IMG/VR virus record: IMGVR_UViG_3300006737_000153
Span: 1-27,178 of that record
Source: a virus
Direction: 5' to 3' (one strand)
DNA length: 27,178 nucleotides
Below the pieces are notes generated by a model that had not been told where the DNA came from, did no database searches, and saw only the letters and a list, made by a program, of their open reading frames with translations. Position numbers and translations under genes: made by a program. Within the stretch, counting starts at the first letter, position 1. Each line of letters opens with the position of its first letter. Positions 1-7,849 of this stretch are shown piece after piece.

Positions 1-1
1 G

Positions 2-1147
2 GCCTACATGGACTACTCTTGGTATGGTGCTGGTAAGATCCGCTTTGGATTTAAAGATCAGCATGGACATGTTAAGTACTTCCACGAGTTCAAGCACAAC
101 AACTTACTTACTGAATCTTACTTCCGTTCAGGTAACCTACCTGCTCGTTACGAGATTGAGAATGGTGATGCTCCTAACTACGTTGGAACTCTGTTCCACT
201 GGGGTACTTCAGTTATTATGGATGGAACATTCCAGAATGACGAAGCATACCTATTCACTGCGTCAGGTAACTCACTTAAGTTCACTAACAGTTCTGCTCA
301 GTCATCTACTTCAAACAATAATAGTACTCTTACTAGTGATAGATACAACTGGTGGAACAGATACTACTATGTTAGAATCCCATTTGCTAGTGGACAAGCA
401 GGTACTCTTACCATTAACCAGTACATCTATGAGGCTAGTGTTGCTAATGGATGGTTTGCACAAGGTAAGCAGATCAATAACAAGACATATACTTCTGGTT
501 CAACTCATTACGTATACATTCAGTATTCTGAAGGAACAACAACATTGTTCCCAAGGAACTACTCAAGTACAATCAACTCCAACCTAGGCAACCCTGCTGT
601 TCCTAACGGCACTGCCTTCTCAGTTGGTGCTCCTTCTGGTGGAGAGAACTTGATTCCAACTGATATCCCTCTTGTATCAATCCGACTAGCACCTTCTGTA
701 GACTCGTCTATTACTGGTGGTTTAGGAGAAAGAGAAATTATCAACCGAATGCAACTTGCACTTGACTCTGTTGGTATCCTAACGACTCACGAAACTGAGA
801 TCAACTTGATACTTAACCCGAACTTAAGTGTAGATACATTCCAGAATGTAGACGAACCATCTCTATGTCAGTTGGTTCGACACGAACAGGATGATACCAT
901 CTCTGGTGGTTCAGTCATCCTATCATTCAGAGCATCTGGTTCTGGTGCTGGTGGAACGAACTCTACCAACTTCGACCTTTCGAGGATCAGTTCACTTGGT
1001 AACTCAATATTAGGTGGAGACGGTATCTATCCAAATGGACCCGACCTTCTAACTGTTGTTGCTAACGTAGTTGACTCTACATCAGTTGACTTAAACAACC
1101 CTTATCAGATATCTGCTAGAATTACATGGCAGGAATCACAAGCCTAA
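2..1147 (+). CDS. Virion structural protein, 3' portion (5' end outside window)
   Basis: The reading frame is open from the first complete codon of the window, before the first visible ATG at 8, so this is the C-terminal 382 residues of a longer protein. The visible part is rich in Ser, Thr, Asn, Gly and Tyr and has the low-charge, beta-rich look of tail-fibre or baseplate-associated phage proteins. The last 160 residues hold a more ordered segment (around DIPLVSIRLAPSVDSSITGG and REIINRMQLALDSVG) that ends in a beta-strand, ISARITWQ. It lies upstream of the neck genes, where cyanomyoviruses usually carry large virion proteins. I do not recognise a specific T4 counterpart; fibre, whisker or baseplate-wedge component are all possible. 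No transmembrane segment or enzyme motif is visible. Confidence 0.7.
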   Translation, partial: AYMDYSWYGAGKIRFGFKDQHGHVKYFHEFKHNNLLTESYFRSGNLPARYEIENGDAPNYVGTLFHWGTSVIMDGTFQNDEAYLFTASGNSLKFTNSSAQSSTSNNNSTLTSDRYNWWNRYYYVRIPFASGQAGTLTINQYIYEASVANGWFAQGKQINNKTYTSGSTHYVYIQYSEGTTTLFPRNYSSTINSNLGNPAVPNGTAFSVGAPSGGENLIPTDIPLVSIRLAPSVDSSITGGLGEREIINRMQLALDSVGILTTHETEINLILNPNLSVDTFQNVDEPSLCQLVRHEQDDTISGGSVILSFRASGSGAGGTNSTNFDLSRISSLGNSILGGDGIYPNGPDLLTVVANVVDSTSVDLNNPYQISARITWQESQA

Positions 1148-1173
1148 TATTTACCTAACGGAGGAACAAACAA

Positions 1174-1494
1174 ATGGCAAGTTATGACGGTAATTTTACC
1201 TTAGATCCATCAATCATCAACACTAAAGAAGAACTCGAAGACCGCCTCAAGGCGGTCATCTGGGACTGGCAGATTGATGGTGATGAAGTACAATCAAAAG
1301 CAAATCTCGACTTACTGAGATCTGCTGAAGTATGTTATCAAGCACTACGTGTGCAATATTGTGGAATAGGACAAAGTACTCCTACTGCACCTAATTACGA
1401 TAAAAATAGATTAGAAGAAATTCTAGTGTTATGGAATAAGTATGCACCTAAGAAATATCAGGAGACTTTAAATTTACCTAGAGTCTCTAGTTAA
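1174..1494 (+). CDS. Hypothetical protein, 106 aa
   Basis: A clear Shine-Dalgarno (GGAGG at 1160-1164) lies 9 bases before the ATG, which supports this start. The product is soluble and mixed alpha/beta, with no membrane segment and no motif I recognise. A possible helix spans about residues 17-58 (EELEDRLKAVIWDW onward, then LLRSAEVCYQALRVQY). It follows the preceding virion gene by 26 bases and so probably shares its late transcript. Its last 21 bases overlap the end of the convergent gene on the other strand (1474-2016). Function unknown. Confidence 0.75.
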   Translation: MASYDGNFTLDPSIINTKEELEDRLKAVIWDWQIDGDEVQSKANLDLLRSAEVCYQALRVQYCGIGQSTPTAPNYDKNRLEEILVLWNKYAPKKYQETLNLPRVSS

Positions 1495-2016
1495 TTTCCA
1501 TGCTACAGATATTCTCATACCTTGAAAATGTCTTGTAGTTGACTCAGCATAGTGAAACATCTTTGCTGGAAAATAGGAAACTGTATTTGGGCGTGGTAGC
1601 ACATAGTGCAAATCATCTCTATTCATATAGAAGACGGTCTTACCACCCCAAGAAGGATTCCACTTTTTAATATCTCTTCCAATTAGGTTTGAATATAATA
1701 ACAACGTAAAGTCCTCATCGAGATCACTATCTTGGTGAGGACTTCCTTGTGTCCCGAAGATGTGCCCATTAGCATATACATCATTCAGGATAAATTTTTG
1801 TTTTAGTTTTTCTTGTATTATGTTAAGACAGTACTCAGTAAAGAACTTCTCATCCTTTAAAGGCATTGTAAAAAATGGAGCACATGGTTCACCAGGATTT
1901 GATATATTACCATATCCCCATTGAGGTCTCCTACAAAAATTGTTTATCTTTATAAAGTCTTCGCCAGAAAAAAATTCTTCAAATGTTAGTACGTCATCTC
2001 GTGACCATGTTTTCAT
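1474..2016 (-). CDS. 2-oxoglutarate/Fe(II)-dependent oxygenase (prolyl-hydroxylase-like)
   Basis: The 180-aa product carries the jelly-roll dioxygenase signature: an HxD pair in SPHQDSD (His94, Asp96), a WGGKTVFY strand at 123-130, a distal histidine in FHYAE (His155) and the 2OG-binding arginine in MRISVAWK (Arg168). Order and spacing fit small prolyl-4-hydroxylase-like enzymes common in cyanomyoviruses. Such enzymes hydroxylate a protein side chain or small molecule using O2 and 2-oxoglutarate, releasing succinate and CO2; the substrate here is unknown. It is the last gene of a four-gene leftward cassette, and its start overlaps the stop of the preceding gene by 4 bases (ATGA). All four ligands being intact suggests an active enzyme. 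Confidence 0.8.
   Translation of the reverse strand: MKTWSRDDVLTFEEFFSGEDFIKINNFCRRPQWGYGNISNPGEPCAPFFTMPLKDEKFFTEYCLNIIQEKLKQKFILNDVYANGHIFGTQGSPHQDSDLDEDFTLLLYSNLIGRDIKKWNPSWGGKTVFYMNRDDLHYVLPRPNTVSYFPAKMFHYAESTTRHFQGMRISVAWKLTRDSR
1478..1490. repeat. 13-bp perfect palindrome in a convergent gene overlap
   Basis: CTAGAGTCTCTAG is palindromic around a central T. It sits inside the 21-bp overlap of the two convergent genes. A second pairing, GAGACT (1462-1467) with AGTCTC (1482-1487), is an alternative fold. Either could act as a weak bidirectional terminator, but no T-tract follows on either strand, so the role is only a guess. Confidence 0.3.
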
Positions 2017-2924
2017 TCTATTACAGCAACTAGTGAGTATCTTGCGTCTTGTTCATCCTGAGCAGCATAACTTGCAGTGTGCCATCTATTGCCTCTGTAG
2101 AAAGACAAAGTATTAAATGATGATGGTAGGTGTAGATATCCTTCATAATAATCATCACCCTTAAATAGTGGCCAAGGTTCTTTTCCTACTGTACAGTGAG
2201 ATAACTTTCCAATAGCATTAGAGTCCGTGAATGTAGTTGATTCTTCATTGTAACCATACCTTTCTACAAGGTTATCCATATACCTTCTTGCTACACCATT
2301 CTTTTTAGATGTAGGGGATGTTATCTCGCTCATATTATAATAATATTTGTCTGTTTCTGTGTCCTTAACTCTAAAGAATGTTGTACCTGCATTTGGATGA
2401 TCAGTTAAAAAGAAATTAGCAGCATATGAAAATGGATCCATATGTGGTAGGTAGTTTCTATTCCACGAAACCATTCCTGGATAAAAACAATTAGTAAAGT
2501 ATTTCCAGTTTATAGATCTGTAATTATACTTGATGAAGTTTAATTGATTAGCAACCAAGTTAAACAATTGATTACCTAGTGCTGGCATCAGTTGTCTTTC
2601 TATTGGTTGCTGTAAACCTGGTGCTCTACTATTACTAAACGATGCCCCACCATTGTTTATGAGTGCTTGCATTGCACTCATATTTCTATCCTCTGCAGGG
2701 AAGTGCATTAAAAACTCTCTAAGTTCAAGAGGACGTTTTAGAACATTCTCCACATAACAGTATCTCGTACCATACTCATCACCTAGATGAACATCCATCT
2801 CATCTATGTGATTGAACTCACACATATCAACCAACTTATTAAAAGAGTAAGTTGGTAACTCACTCTTTTGAATTCGTGGTACTTTATATTTGTTCTCTGG
2901 TATATCAGGAGTAAACATCGTCAT
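2013..2924 (-). CDS. Probable 2OG/Fe(II) oxygenase-fold protein, ligands intact (DUF6445-like)
   Basis: This 303-aa protein has a candidate metal triad: HxD in YLPHMDPF (His161, Asp163), a distal His in GNRWHTASY (His282) and an Arg 13 residues later in DARYSLVAV (Arg295). The strand FFLTDHPNAGTTFFR (171-185) fits the jelly roll that follows HxD in this superfamily. It resembles proteins annotated as DUF6445 family; that name is from memory and not searched. It is a clear paralogue of the gene immediately upstream (2905-3801): the two share an N-terminal DN-like segment with PxEL, a PG.QPI-like segment, the FLxDHPN strand and a YSL strand near the C-terminus. Met3 is an alternative start. The first 20 bases overlap the upstream gene. 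Substrate unknown. Confidence 0.65.
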   Translation of the reverse strand: MTMFTPDIPENKYKVPRIQKSELPTYSFNKLVDMCEFNHIDEMDVHLGDEYGTRYCYVENVLKRPLELREFLMHFPAEDRNMSAMQALINNGGASFSNSRAPGLQQPIERQLMPALGNQLFNLVANQLNFIKYNYRSINWKYFTNCFYPGMVSWNRNYLPHMDPFSYAANFFLTDHPNAGTTFFRVKDTETDKYYYNMSEITSPTSKKNGVARRYMDNLVERYGYNEESTTFTDSNAIGKLSHCTVGKEPWPLFKGDDYYEGYLHLPSSFNTLSFYRGNRWHTASYAAQDEQDARYSLVAVIE

Positions 2925-3801
2925 TTTGGAACTCGTTGTTTTCCAACTCGTTACCTTGTTGTTTTTCAGATTTGGGTACTGGGTTCATACCAAGTATTAA
3001 AGAATACAGGTCGTCTCCTCCACCATAGTTTAAACATCTAAAGGTATGACCTTTAAATAAAATTAATCGATTCTTTTTAACTTCTACAGTTCTAGTTTTA
3101 ATGAAATGTTCACTCTCTTTGAATGCTTCATAAACTTTACTTTCTTCTTTAGCAGTTGCATTATCATTTAACCACTCGGCAATATCCTGTACTACTTGTG
3201 GATCCTCAGTCATTATATCTTCAGCATTGGAATAGTATTTTCCTTTCCACTCAAAATTATACAGATTGAATTCAGAATTAGGATGGTCTTCTAAGAATAA
3301 CATCCCACCATGTTCCCATTGAGTAAATGAAGGAATGTCTGAACCTACGTTACAGATAGTACCGTCAAACATTAAGTTTCCAACTGTAGAAGAGTATTCT
3401 GGTAGTTGGGAAATAAATTTTTTCATTTGCTCCCCTTCCATGTTAACCATAGAATCAGCAGGTACAAACTCTGTATCAACTAATGCCTTGTACATACCAA
3501 ACAGTAGTGGTGTGAGATATGGTTGTGGGATTAATTGATTTACACCTGGTTCCTTAAGTCCAAATGGAAATTTACCAACTTCTGAATGGGATGCTTCTGC
3601 AACTTTTTCTAGATAATCACCAGGCACACTAAGTAGTGCATCCAATAGTTCTTCTGGAAACTGCATGAAGTTATCAATTACAGCATAATCACCATAGTCA
3701 TCTATACCATCATCTACGTCATGATTAGGTGATGATACTTTTTCCCAGTTGACTTCATTAATCCTCTCTCTGAGAGAGGACTTCATTTCAAAATCACTCA
3801 T
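2905..3801 (-). CDS. Degenerate paralogue of the adjacent oxygenase-fold protein (probable pseudoenzyme)
   Basis: The product is 298 aa from the chosen start at 3801 (MSDFEMKS). A longer start at 3816 adds five residues but has no Shine-Dalgarno. It aligns over its length with the neighbouring 2013-2924 protein: FMQFPEELLDALL against VLKRPLELREFLM, LKEPGVNQLI against SRAPGLQQPI, and LFLEDHPN against FFLTDHPN. At the ligand positions it differs: the HxD pair becomes SFT (Ser158, Thr160), the distal His becomes Arg255 (KGHTFRCLNY) and the 2OG Arg becomes Leu265 (DDLYSLIL). The fold appears kept and the catalytic centre lost. It could be a regulatory or structural partner of its active neighbour. 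The acidic, Asn-rich C-terminal tail of about 25 residues is extra. It overlaps the upstream gene's stop by 8 bases. Confidence 0.65.
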   Translation of the reverse strand: MSDFEMKSSLRERINEVNWEKVSSPNHDVDDGIDDYGDYAVIDNFMQFPEELLDALLSVPGDYLEKVAEASHSEVGKFPFGLKEPGVNQLIPQPYLTPLLFGMYKALVDTEFVPADSMVNMEGEQMKKFISQLPEYSSTVGNLMFDGTICNVGSDIPSFTQWEHGGMLFLEDHPNSEFNLYNFEWKGKYYSNAEDIMTEDPQVVQDIAEWLNDNATAKEESKVYEAFKESEHFIKTRTVEVKKNRLILFKGHTFRCLNYGGGDDLYSLILGMNPVPKSEKQQGNELENNEFQNDDVYS

Positions 3802-4264
3802 CTTTAACACCACCATCTAGAGGGGTCTTAGTAACACTTTCAATATTCATCATGCTATCTTTTGCTTGTCCAGAGAAAGGACTATCACCCATAGATGTGG
3901 TTACATGAGTTCTTGCTGTGTCTACATCTACCTTATTCAAGTTGTATTCTTCCCAGTTAGCAATTGTATTAACGTATAATTCTTCTAATGATCCATGAAC
4001 TTTGTAGATAACTCTACAGAAATCACGTTCTACTTGGAACTCTCTTTCACTTGCTAATGGACACCAAGGTACGAAGTCAACTTTAGCATCGTTAGCTTCG
4101 CCACCTTCAACTTCAGTATCTGCTGGTTGACTATAGTCAAGGTTAAGTGTAAATGGATTAGTTAGTTTATATCCTAATGATTTGTTTTCTTGAGGATCTA
4201 TTACTTCCTGAACATCTGTTATTATAGTTTCTCCTGTTTCTAGGATCACTGCTTGAATACTCAT
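3794..4264 (-). CDS. Hypothetical protein with Sm-like beta-barrel pattern, 156 aa
   Basis: First gene of the leftward cassette, starting about 15 bases after the predicted start of a host-type promoter. The N-terminal half reads as short strands: QAVILETGETIITDVQEV, then YKLTNPFTLNLDY. This is the pattern 'hydrophobic-strand, [ST]GE, strand, then a -NP- or -DP- turn' seen in small phage proteins with a predicted LSm/Hfq-like fold. The same pattern occurs in the 24485-24904 protein (VKLISGEELLTKV, then IFHDPMLVEHV). The C-terminal half is acidic and probably disordered. An RNA-binding role would be a guess from fold alone. No enzyme motif or membrane segment is visible. Confidence 0.6.
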   Translation of the reverse strand: MSIQAVILETGETIITDVQEVIDPQENKSLGYKLTNPFTLNLDYSQPADTEVEGGEANDAKVDFVPWCPLASEREFQVERDFCRVIYKVHGSLEELYVNTIANWEEYNLNKVDVDTARTHVTTSMGDSPFSGQAKDSMMNIESVTKTPLDGGVKDE

Positions 4265-4285
4265 TGCTTTTTCACATATAGTATA

Positions 4286-4314
4286 ATTGTACAGTATAAA
4301 CCGAATCCTGTCAA
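4286..4314 (-). promoter_or_regulatory. Host sigma70-type promoter for the leftward cassette
   Basis: Read on the minus strand, a perfect -35 TTGACA (4314-4309) is followed after exactly 17 bp by TACAAT (4291-4286), five of six matches to the -10 consensus. Transcription would start near 4279, giving a leader of about 15 bases before the ATG at 4264. This suggests early transcription by unmodified host polymerase. Confidence 0.75.
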
Positions 4315-4317
4315 GTG

Positions 4318-4325
4318 GATAAATA
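4318..4325 (+). promoter_or_regulatory. T4-type late promoter box
   Basis: GATAAATA lies 33 bases upstream of the ATG at 4359 and matches the T4 late consensus TATAAATA at seven of eight positions. It would be read by polymerase carrying gp55. It sits immediately beside the minus-strand -35 box, so the two opposite promoters nearly abut. Confidence 0.55.
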
Positions 4326-4340
4326 ATGTTATACTAGAAA

Positions 4341-4348
4341 TATTTATT
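4341..4348 (-). promoter_or_regulatory. Candidate minus-strand late promoter box
   Basis: The minus strand reads AATAAATA here, one mismatch from the T4 late consensus, oriented toward the leftward cassette with a leader of roughly 65 bases. It would let the cassette be transcribed late as well as early. In AT-rich DNA a chance match is possible. Confidence 0.35.
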
Positions 4349-4358
4349 AACCTTTAAA

Positions 4359-4775
4359 ATGACTGATAATACGGAAATCCGATCAATGACTCCAGAGGAG
4401 AAATTCTTTGTGAGAGGAGGAGATAATGCTACTGTAGTACCTGTAAATAACCGTGAAGGTATGGGCAAAGCATTAGATGAGTTGCCTCTATTTGAGATCG
4501 TTCAAGAAGTTGAAGCAAAGTGGGATCCATTAAAATATCATATGGTTATTGATGCTTGTTTGATAGCAGATACAGAACAAGATGCGTATGAGTTGGGTCA
4601 GTTATCAGATAACCAGTTGCTACAAGATAGAATTCCTGAAGGACCAGGTGGTGGTATTGGATGGCGTTGTGAGTTTGGTGGTACAGAAGATGCACCAAAG
4701 AATATAAAGTTTTTTGATAACATTGCTGCAGCAAGACATTGGTTCCTTAATGAAGTAACAGAAGAAGATAGCTAA
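4359..4775 (+). CDS. Hypothetical protein, 138 aa
   Basis: An acidic soluble protein with no membrane segment. A central segment, WDPLKYHMVIDACLIADT, may be a strand-helix pair; GPGGGIGWRCEFGG (about residues 96-109) is a glycine-rich loop before a C-terminal helix. I recognise no family. A late box lies upstream (4318-4325), and its own stop codon is built into the late box that precedes gp13, so it is probably co-expressed with virion genes. It could be a minor virion or assembly protein, but nothing in the sequence shows this. Confidence 0.7.
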   Translation: MTDNTEIRSMTPEEKFFVRGGDNATVVPVNNREGMGKALDELPLFEIVQEVEAKWDPLKYHMVIDACLIADTEQDAYELGQLSDNQLLQDRIPEGPGGGIGWRCEFGGTEDAPKNIKFFDNIAAARHWFLNEVTEEDS

Positions 4776-4778
4776 ATA
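4772..4778 (+). promoter_or_regulatory. Late promoter box overlapping a stop codon, upstream of gp13
   Basis: CTAAATA contains the TAA stop (4773-4775) of the preceding gene and ends 25 bases before the gp13 ATG. It matches the CTAAATA form repeated at four other gene junctions in this window. Confidence 0.6.
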
Positions 4779-4803
4779 CCATTAGGAAACTATCGGTATA
4801 TGC

Positions 4804-5640
4804 ATGGCTGCTCCTAGCACGAAGGCTGAGTTTAAAGATTACTGTTTGAGACAGTTAGGTGCTCCAGTCTTAGAAATCAATGTAGATGATGATCAAATTG
4901 ATGATCGGATCGATGATGCTCTTCAGTATTTTCGTGAAAGACATTATGATGGATCCGAAAGGATGTATTTGAAACACCAGTTTACAGAAGATGATGTAAC
5001 TAGGTTTCAAACTCAAAACGAAGTACAATCAACCACTGCACCAGATGCAGCAGGTTGGGAGAATAGAAAGAACTTTTTAGAGATACCAGAACATGTCTTT
5101 GGTATCTCTAAAGTTTATGGTATCAGTTCAAGCTTTCTTCGTAACAGTTTGTTTGGAATGAGCAACCAGTATTATTTGATGGACTTGTTTTCCTATACAT
5201 CAGGAACAGGTCTTGCTTTTGGTGGTGTTGATATGGTCAACTACTTCATGGTTAAGCAGCACTTTGAAACGATTGATATGATTATCAATACAGGTGCTTT
5301 AGTTGAGTATAGATTTAACACCAGAGCAGATAGATTGTATATTGATATTGATGTAAATAGAATTGTTAAGGATCAATACATTCTTATAGACTGCCATAGG
5401 GCGTTAGATCCATCATCATACACACAAGTATGGGATGACTTTTTTCTTAAGAAATATGCTACTGCACTTATAAAAAGACAGTGGGGTCAAAATTTAATCA
5501 AGTTCCAAGGAGTACAACTTCCTGGTGGAGTAATGCTCAATGGTGAGAAGATGTACAGAGAAGGTCAGCAAGAGATAGATCAACTCATGTCTGATTCTAG
5601 TACCACATATGAGTTACCACCTATGGATATGATAGGATGA
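4804..5640 (+). CDS. 13: Neck protein gp13 (head completion)
   Basis: The 278-aa length (T4 gp13 is about 309) and the position directly before gp14 identify this neck protein. In T4, gp13 and gp14 form the collar or gateway joining the DNA-filled head to the finished tail. The N-terminus (FKDYCLRQLGAPVLEINVDD with DDRIDDALQYFRERHYDG) is the characteristic start of this family in cyanophages. The middle is rich in aromatic residues and beta strands. The C-terminus overlaps the gp14 start by 4 bases (ATGA), implying translational coupling and equimolar synthesis. A late box precedes it. No unusual feature. Confidence 0.9.
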   Translation: MAAPSTKAEFKDYCLRQLGAPVLEINVDDDQIDDRIDDALQYFRERHYDGSERMYLKHQFTEDDVTRFQTQNEVQSTTAPDAAGWENRKNFLEIPEHVFGISKVYGISSSFLRNSLFGMSNQYYLMDLFSYTSGTGLAFGGVDMVNYFMVKQHFETIDMIINTGALVEYRFNTRADRLYIDIDVNRIVKDQYILIDCHRALDPSSYTQVWDDFFLKKYATALIKRQWGQNLIKFQGVQLPGGVMLNGEKMYREGQQEIDQLMSDSSTTYELPPMDMIG

Positions 5641-7049
5641 AGAAGGTATATTTTCCCCAACACGGTGGTGCTCTCACCGAACAGAATCTTGTACAGGACT
5701 TGGTTGATGAACAAATCAAGTTGTATGGTACTGATGTGTATTACATTCCTAGGACAATGCTTAGGGATAAAACTCTTGGTGAGGTAATACATTCAGAGTA
5801 TAACCAAGCATACATGATTGAGATGTTATTCATCAATGTTGAGGGATTTGGATCACCTTCAGAATTTATCAGTCAGTTTGGTGTAAGGATCACTGATGAA
5901 ATTAAGTTTGTTCTTTCTAGAAGAAGATGGCAACAGTCATTGGTTCCATCACTAGGTCTTACTATAGAACAGAGACCCAATGAAGGAGACTTGATATATT
6001 ATCCTCTAACTGGTAACGCATATGAGATTAAGTTTGTAGAAAGAGAGTTACCTTTCTACCAGTTAGGAAGTCTATACTACTTTGAGATTACTGCTGAGAT
6101 CTACGAGCAGGGTTCTGATGAGTTTGATACTGGTATCAAAGAGATTGATGCTATCGAAGCACAGCAAACATTTGTTACATCTTTGGAGTTGTCTGCACCA
6201 AGAGTTACAGCAACTATGACTGGTTCTGTAGTTGGTGGTACTTTAGACAACATGGTTATCACTGCTGGTGGTAGTGGATATAAGACTGCACCTTTGATTA
6301 CAATATCAGATCCACCTGATGTTGCTGGAGGAGATATACCTGCTACTGCTACATGCACAGTACTAAATGGTGCTGTTAATGCTTTTACTATTACAACTTC
6401 TGGTAGTGGATATACAACACCACCTACAATAACAGTTGCACCACCTGAAGTATCTGTTGATTTCCAAGCAAGAGAATATATTGTTGGTGGTAATTTCCAA
6501 AATCAAGGTGGTGATAGAATTTGGGCAGCACAAGGAGATGGTAAAATATATGTTGAACATGCTGCTAGTTTCGATCCAATTTTTGCTACAACAACTCTAG
6601 TTAAATATTTCTTTTGGAACTTTGAAGATCTTAGATTAAAGTATCGTTACACATACACTGGTGAGACTCCAACTACAACTAAAGGTGAGTTTTATTATGA
6701 TGCTGCTAACAACAGGTATTGTATCAATGCTTATGAGGCAACAACGACTAGTGGTAATAGAGCACAATTATTTGATCTATCTACAAATGTGATAGGTGAG
6801 GTATCTGGTTGGAATGGTGGAACACTAACGTTAAATATGATGAATAAGACAGGTGACTTCTTGGATGGTGACCTGATTAGAGGGGTAGATTCTAATGCCC
6901 TATATACTTTAGGATCATTTACAACTCTAGATAATCCTAATTCTGACTACGACCAGAATAAAGCACTTGAGACAGGAGGGGATGAAATCCTTGACTGGGG
7001 TGAAGGAAATCCGTTTGGAGAATATGGTAATTTTACAGGTAGCTTCTAA
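5637..7049 (+). CDS. 14: Neck protein gp14 with inserted beta-repeat region
   Basis: The first 180 residues (MKKVYFPQHGGALTEQNLVQ, then a segment with RPNEGDLIYYPLTGNAYEI) are the gp14 neck core, and the C-terminus EGNPFGEYGNF matches the short conserved tail of the family. At 470 aa it is far longer than T4 gp14 (about 256). The excess lies between residues 190 and about 440, and includes two copies of a GGSGYxxxPxITI beta repeat (207-227 and 250-270) followed by a further beta-rich stretch. With gp13 it seals the head-tail junction. The insert would be an exposed decoration near the collar, perhaps related to whisker or host-surface contact; that is inference. The stop overlaps the gp15 start (TAATG). 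Confidence 0.88.
   Translation: MKKVYFPQHGGALTEQNLVQDLVDEQIKLYGTDVYYIPRTMLRDKTLGEVIHSEYNQAYMIEMLFINVEGFGSPSEFISQFGVRITDEIKFVLSRRRWQQSLVPSLGLTIEQRPNEGDLIYYPLTGNAYEIKFVERELPFYQLGSLYYFEITAEIYEQGSDEFDTGIKEIDAIEAQQTFVTSLELSAPRVTATMTGSVVGGTLDNMVITAGGSGYKTAPLITISDPPDVAGGDIPATATCTVLNGAVNAFTITTSGSGYTTPPTITVAPPEVSVDFQAREYIVGGNFQNQGGDRIWAAQGDGKIYVEHAASFDPIFATTTLVKYFFWNFEDLRLKYRYTYTGETPTTTKGEFYYDAANNRYCINAYEATTTSGNRAQLFDLSTNVIGEVSGWNGGTLTLNMMNKTGDFLDGDLIRGVDSNALYTLGSFTTLDNPNSDYDQNKALETGGDEILDWGEGNPFGEYGNFTGSF
6255..6446 (+). repeat. Two GSGYxxxPxITI beta repeats inside gp14
   Basis: Two units, ITAGGSGYKTAPLITI and ITTSGSGYTTPPTITV, lie 43 residues apart. Both pair a short strand, a G-S-G-Y turn and a proline-led strand. 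The same type of unit is inserted in gp18 (13767-14219). Confidence 0.75.
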
Positions 7050-7849
7050 TGTTAGGTACACATTTTTATAACGAAACAATCCGAAGAACGGTTATTGGTT
7101 TCGGAACTTTGTTTAACAACGTAGAGATAAAGAAAAAGAACGCTGTTAACAACGAGGTATTAGAATCAGAAAAAGTTGCTTTGGCGTATGGTCCCAAGCA
7201 AAAGTTTCTTTATCGTTTATTTGAAAACCCTTCTACTCAGAAGGTTGCTATTACCATGCCTCGAATGTATTTCGAGATGACTGGTATACAGTATGATCAA
7301 GCAAGAAAAACCAGTCCTATAAAAAAATATAAGACAGTTATACAAGGAGATGCTGATGAAGTTAGAGTTCAGTATGTACCTGTACCATATACTATTAATT
7401 TTGAACTAGGTATATTAGCAAAGGATCAAGATACAGGGTTGCAGATATTAGAACAGATATTACCATTCTTCCAACCAACATTTAATATAACACTCAACAT
7501 GATACCTGATATGAGTGAGAAGAGAGATGTTGCAATCACTCTTGATGGTATTAACATGGAGGATGATTGGGATGAAAGTTTCTTGGAACGTAGGTTAGTG
7601 GTATACACACTTAACTTCAGTGCTAAGTCTTACCTTTACGGTCCTTATAACAAATCTGATATCATTCGTAAGGCAACTGTATACGAAACTCTTGGTACTA
7701 AAGCAGTTGGTAGACGTACTGTGCAGATGGAATATACACCCAAAGCAAAGGTTGATAAAAATCAGGATGGACAAATTGATGCTAATGATGATATACTAAT
7801 AACACCTGATGATGATTTTGGATTCAATAGTGGGTTTACAATATTATGA
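7049..7849 (+). CDS. 15: Tail sheath stabilizer and completion protein gp15
   Basis: The 266-aa length matches T4 gp15 (about 272), and the gene lies between gp14 and gp16 as in T4. In T4 this protein forms the hexameric ring that caps the finished tail and docks it to the neck. Family-type features include the opening FYNETIRRTVIGFGTLFNNV, the central IPVPYTINFELG-like strand (VPVPYTINFELGILAKDQDT) and a C-terminal region of mixed charge with a DxDxD-like segment (KNQDGQIDANDD, about residues 237-248) that resembles a calcium-binding loop. Whether that loop binds metal is unknown. The stop overlaps the gp16 start by 4 bases (ATGA). Confidence 0.88.
   Translation: MLGTHFYNETIRRTVIGFGTLFNNVEIKKKNAVNNEVLESEKVALAYGPKQKFLYRLFENPSTQKVAITMPRMYFEMTGIQYDQARKTSPIKKYKTVIQGDADEVRVQYVPVPYTINFELGILAKDQDTGLQILEQILPFFQPTFNITLNMIPDMSEKRDVAITLDGINMEDDWDESFLERRLVVYTLNFSAKSYLYGPYNKSDIIRKATVYETLGTKAVGRRTVQMEYTPKAKVDKNQDGQIDANDDILITPDDDFGFNSGFTIL

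Noticed and set aside
24-587. A 187-aa ORF in another frame over the first virion gene
   Set aside because: Leu/Thr/Ser-rich product without domain, fully inside the longer structural gene; typical frame shadow.
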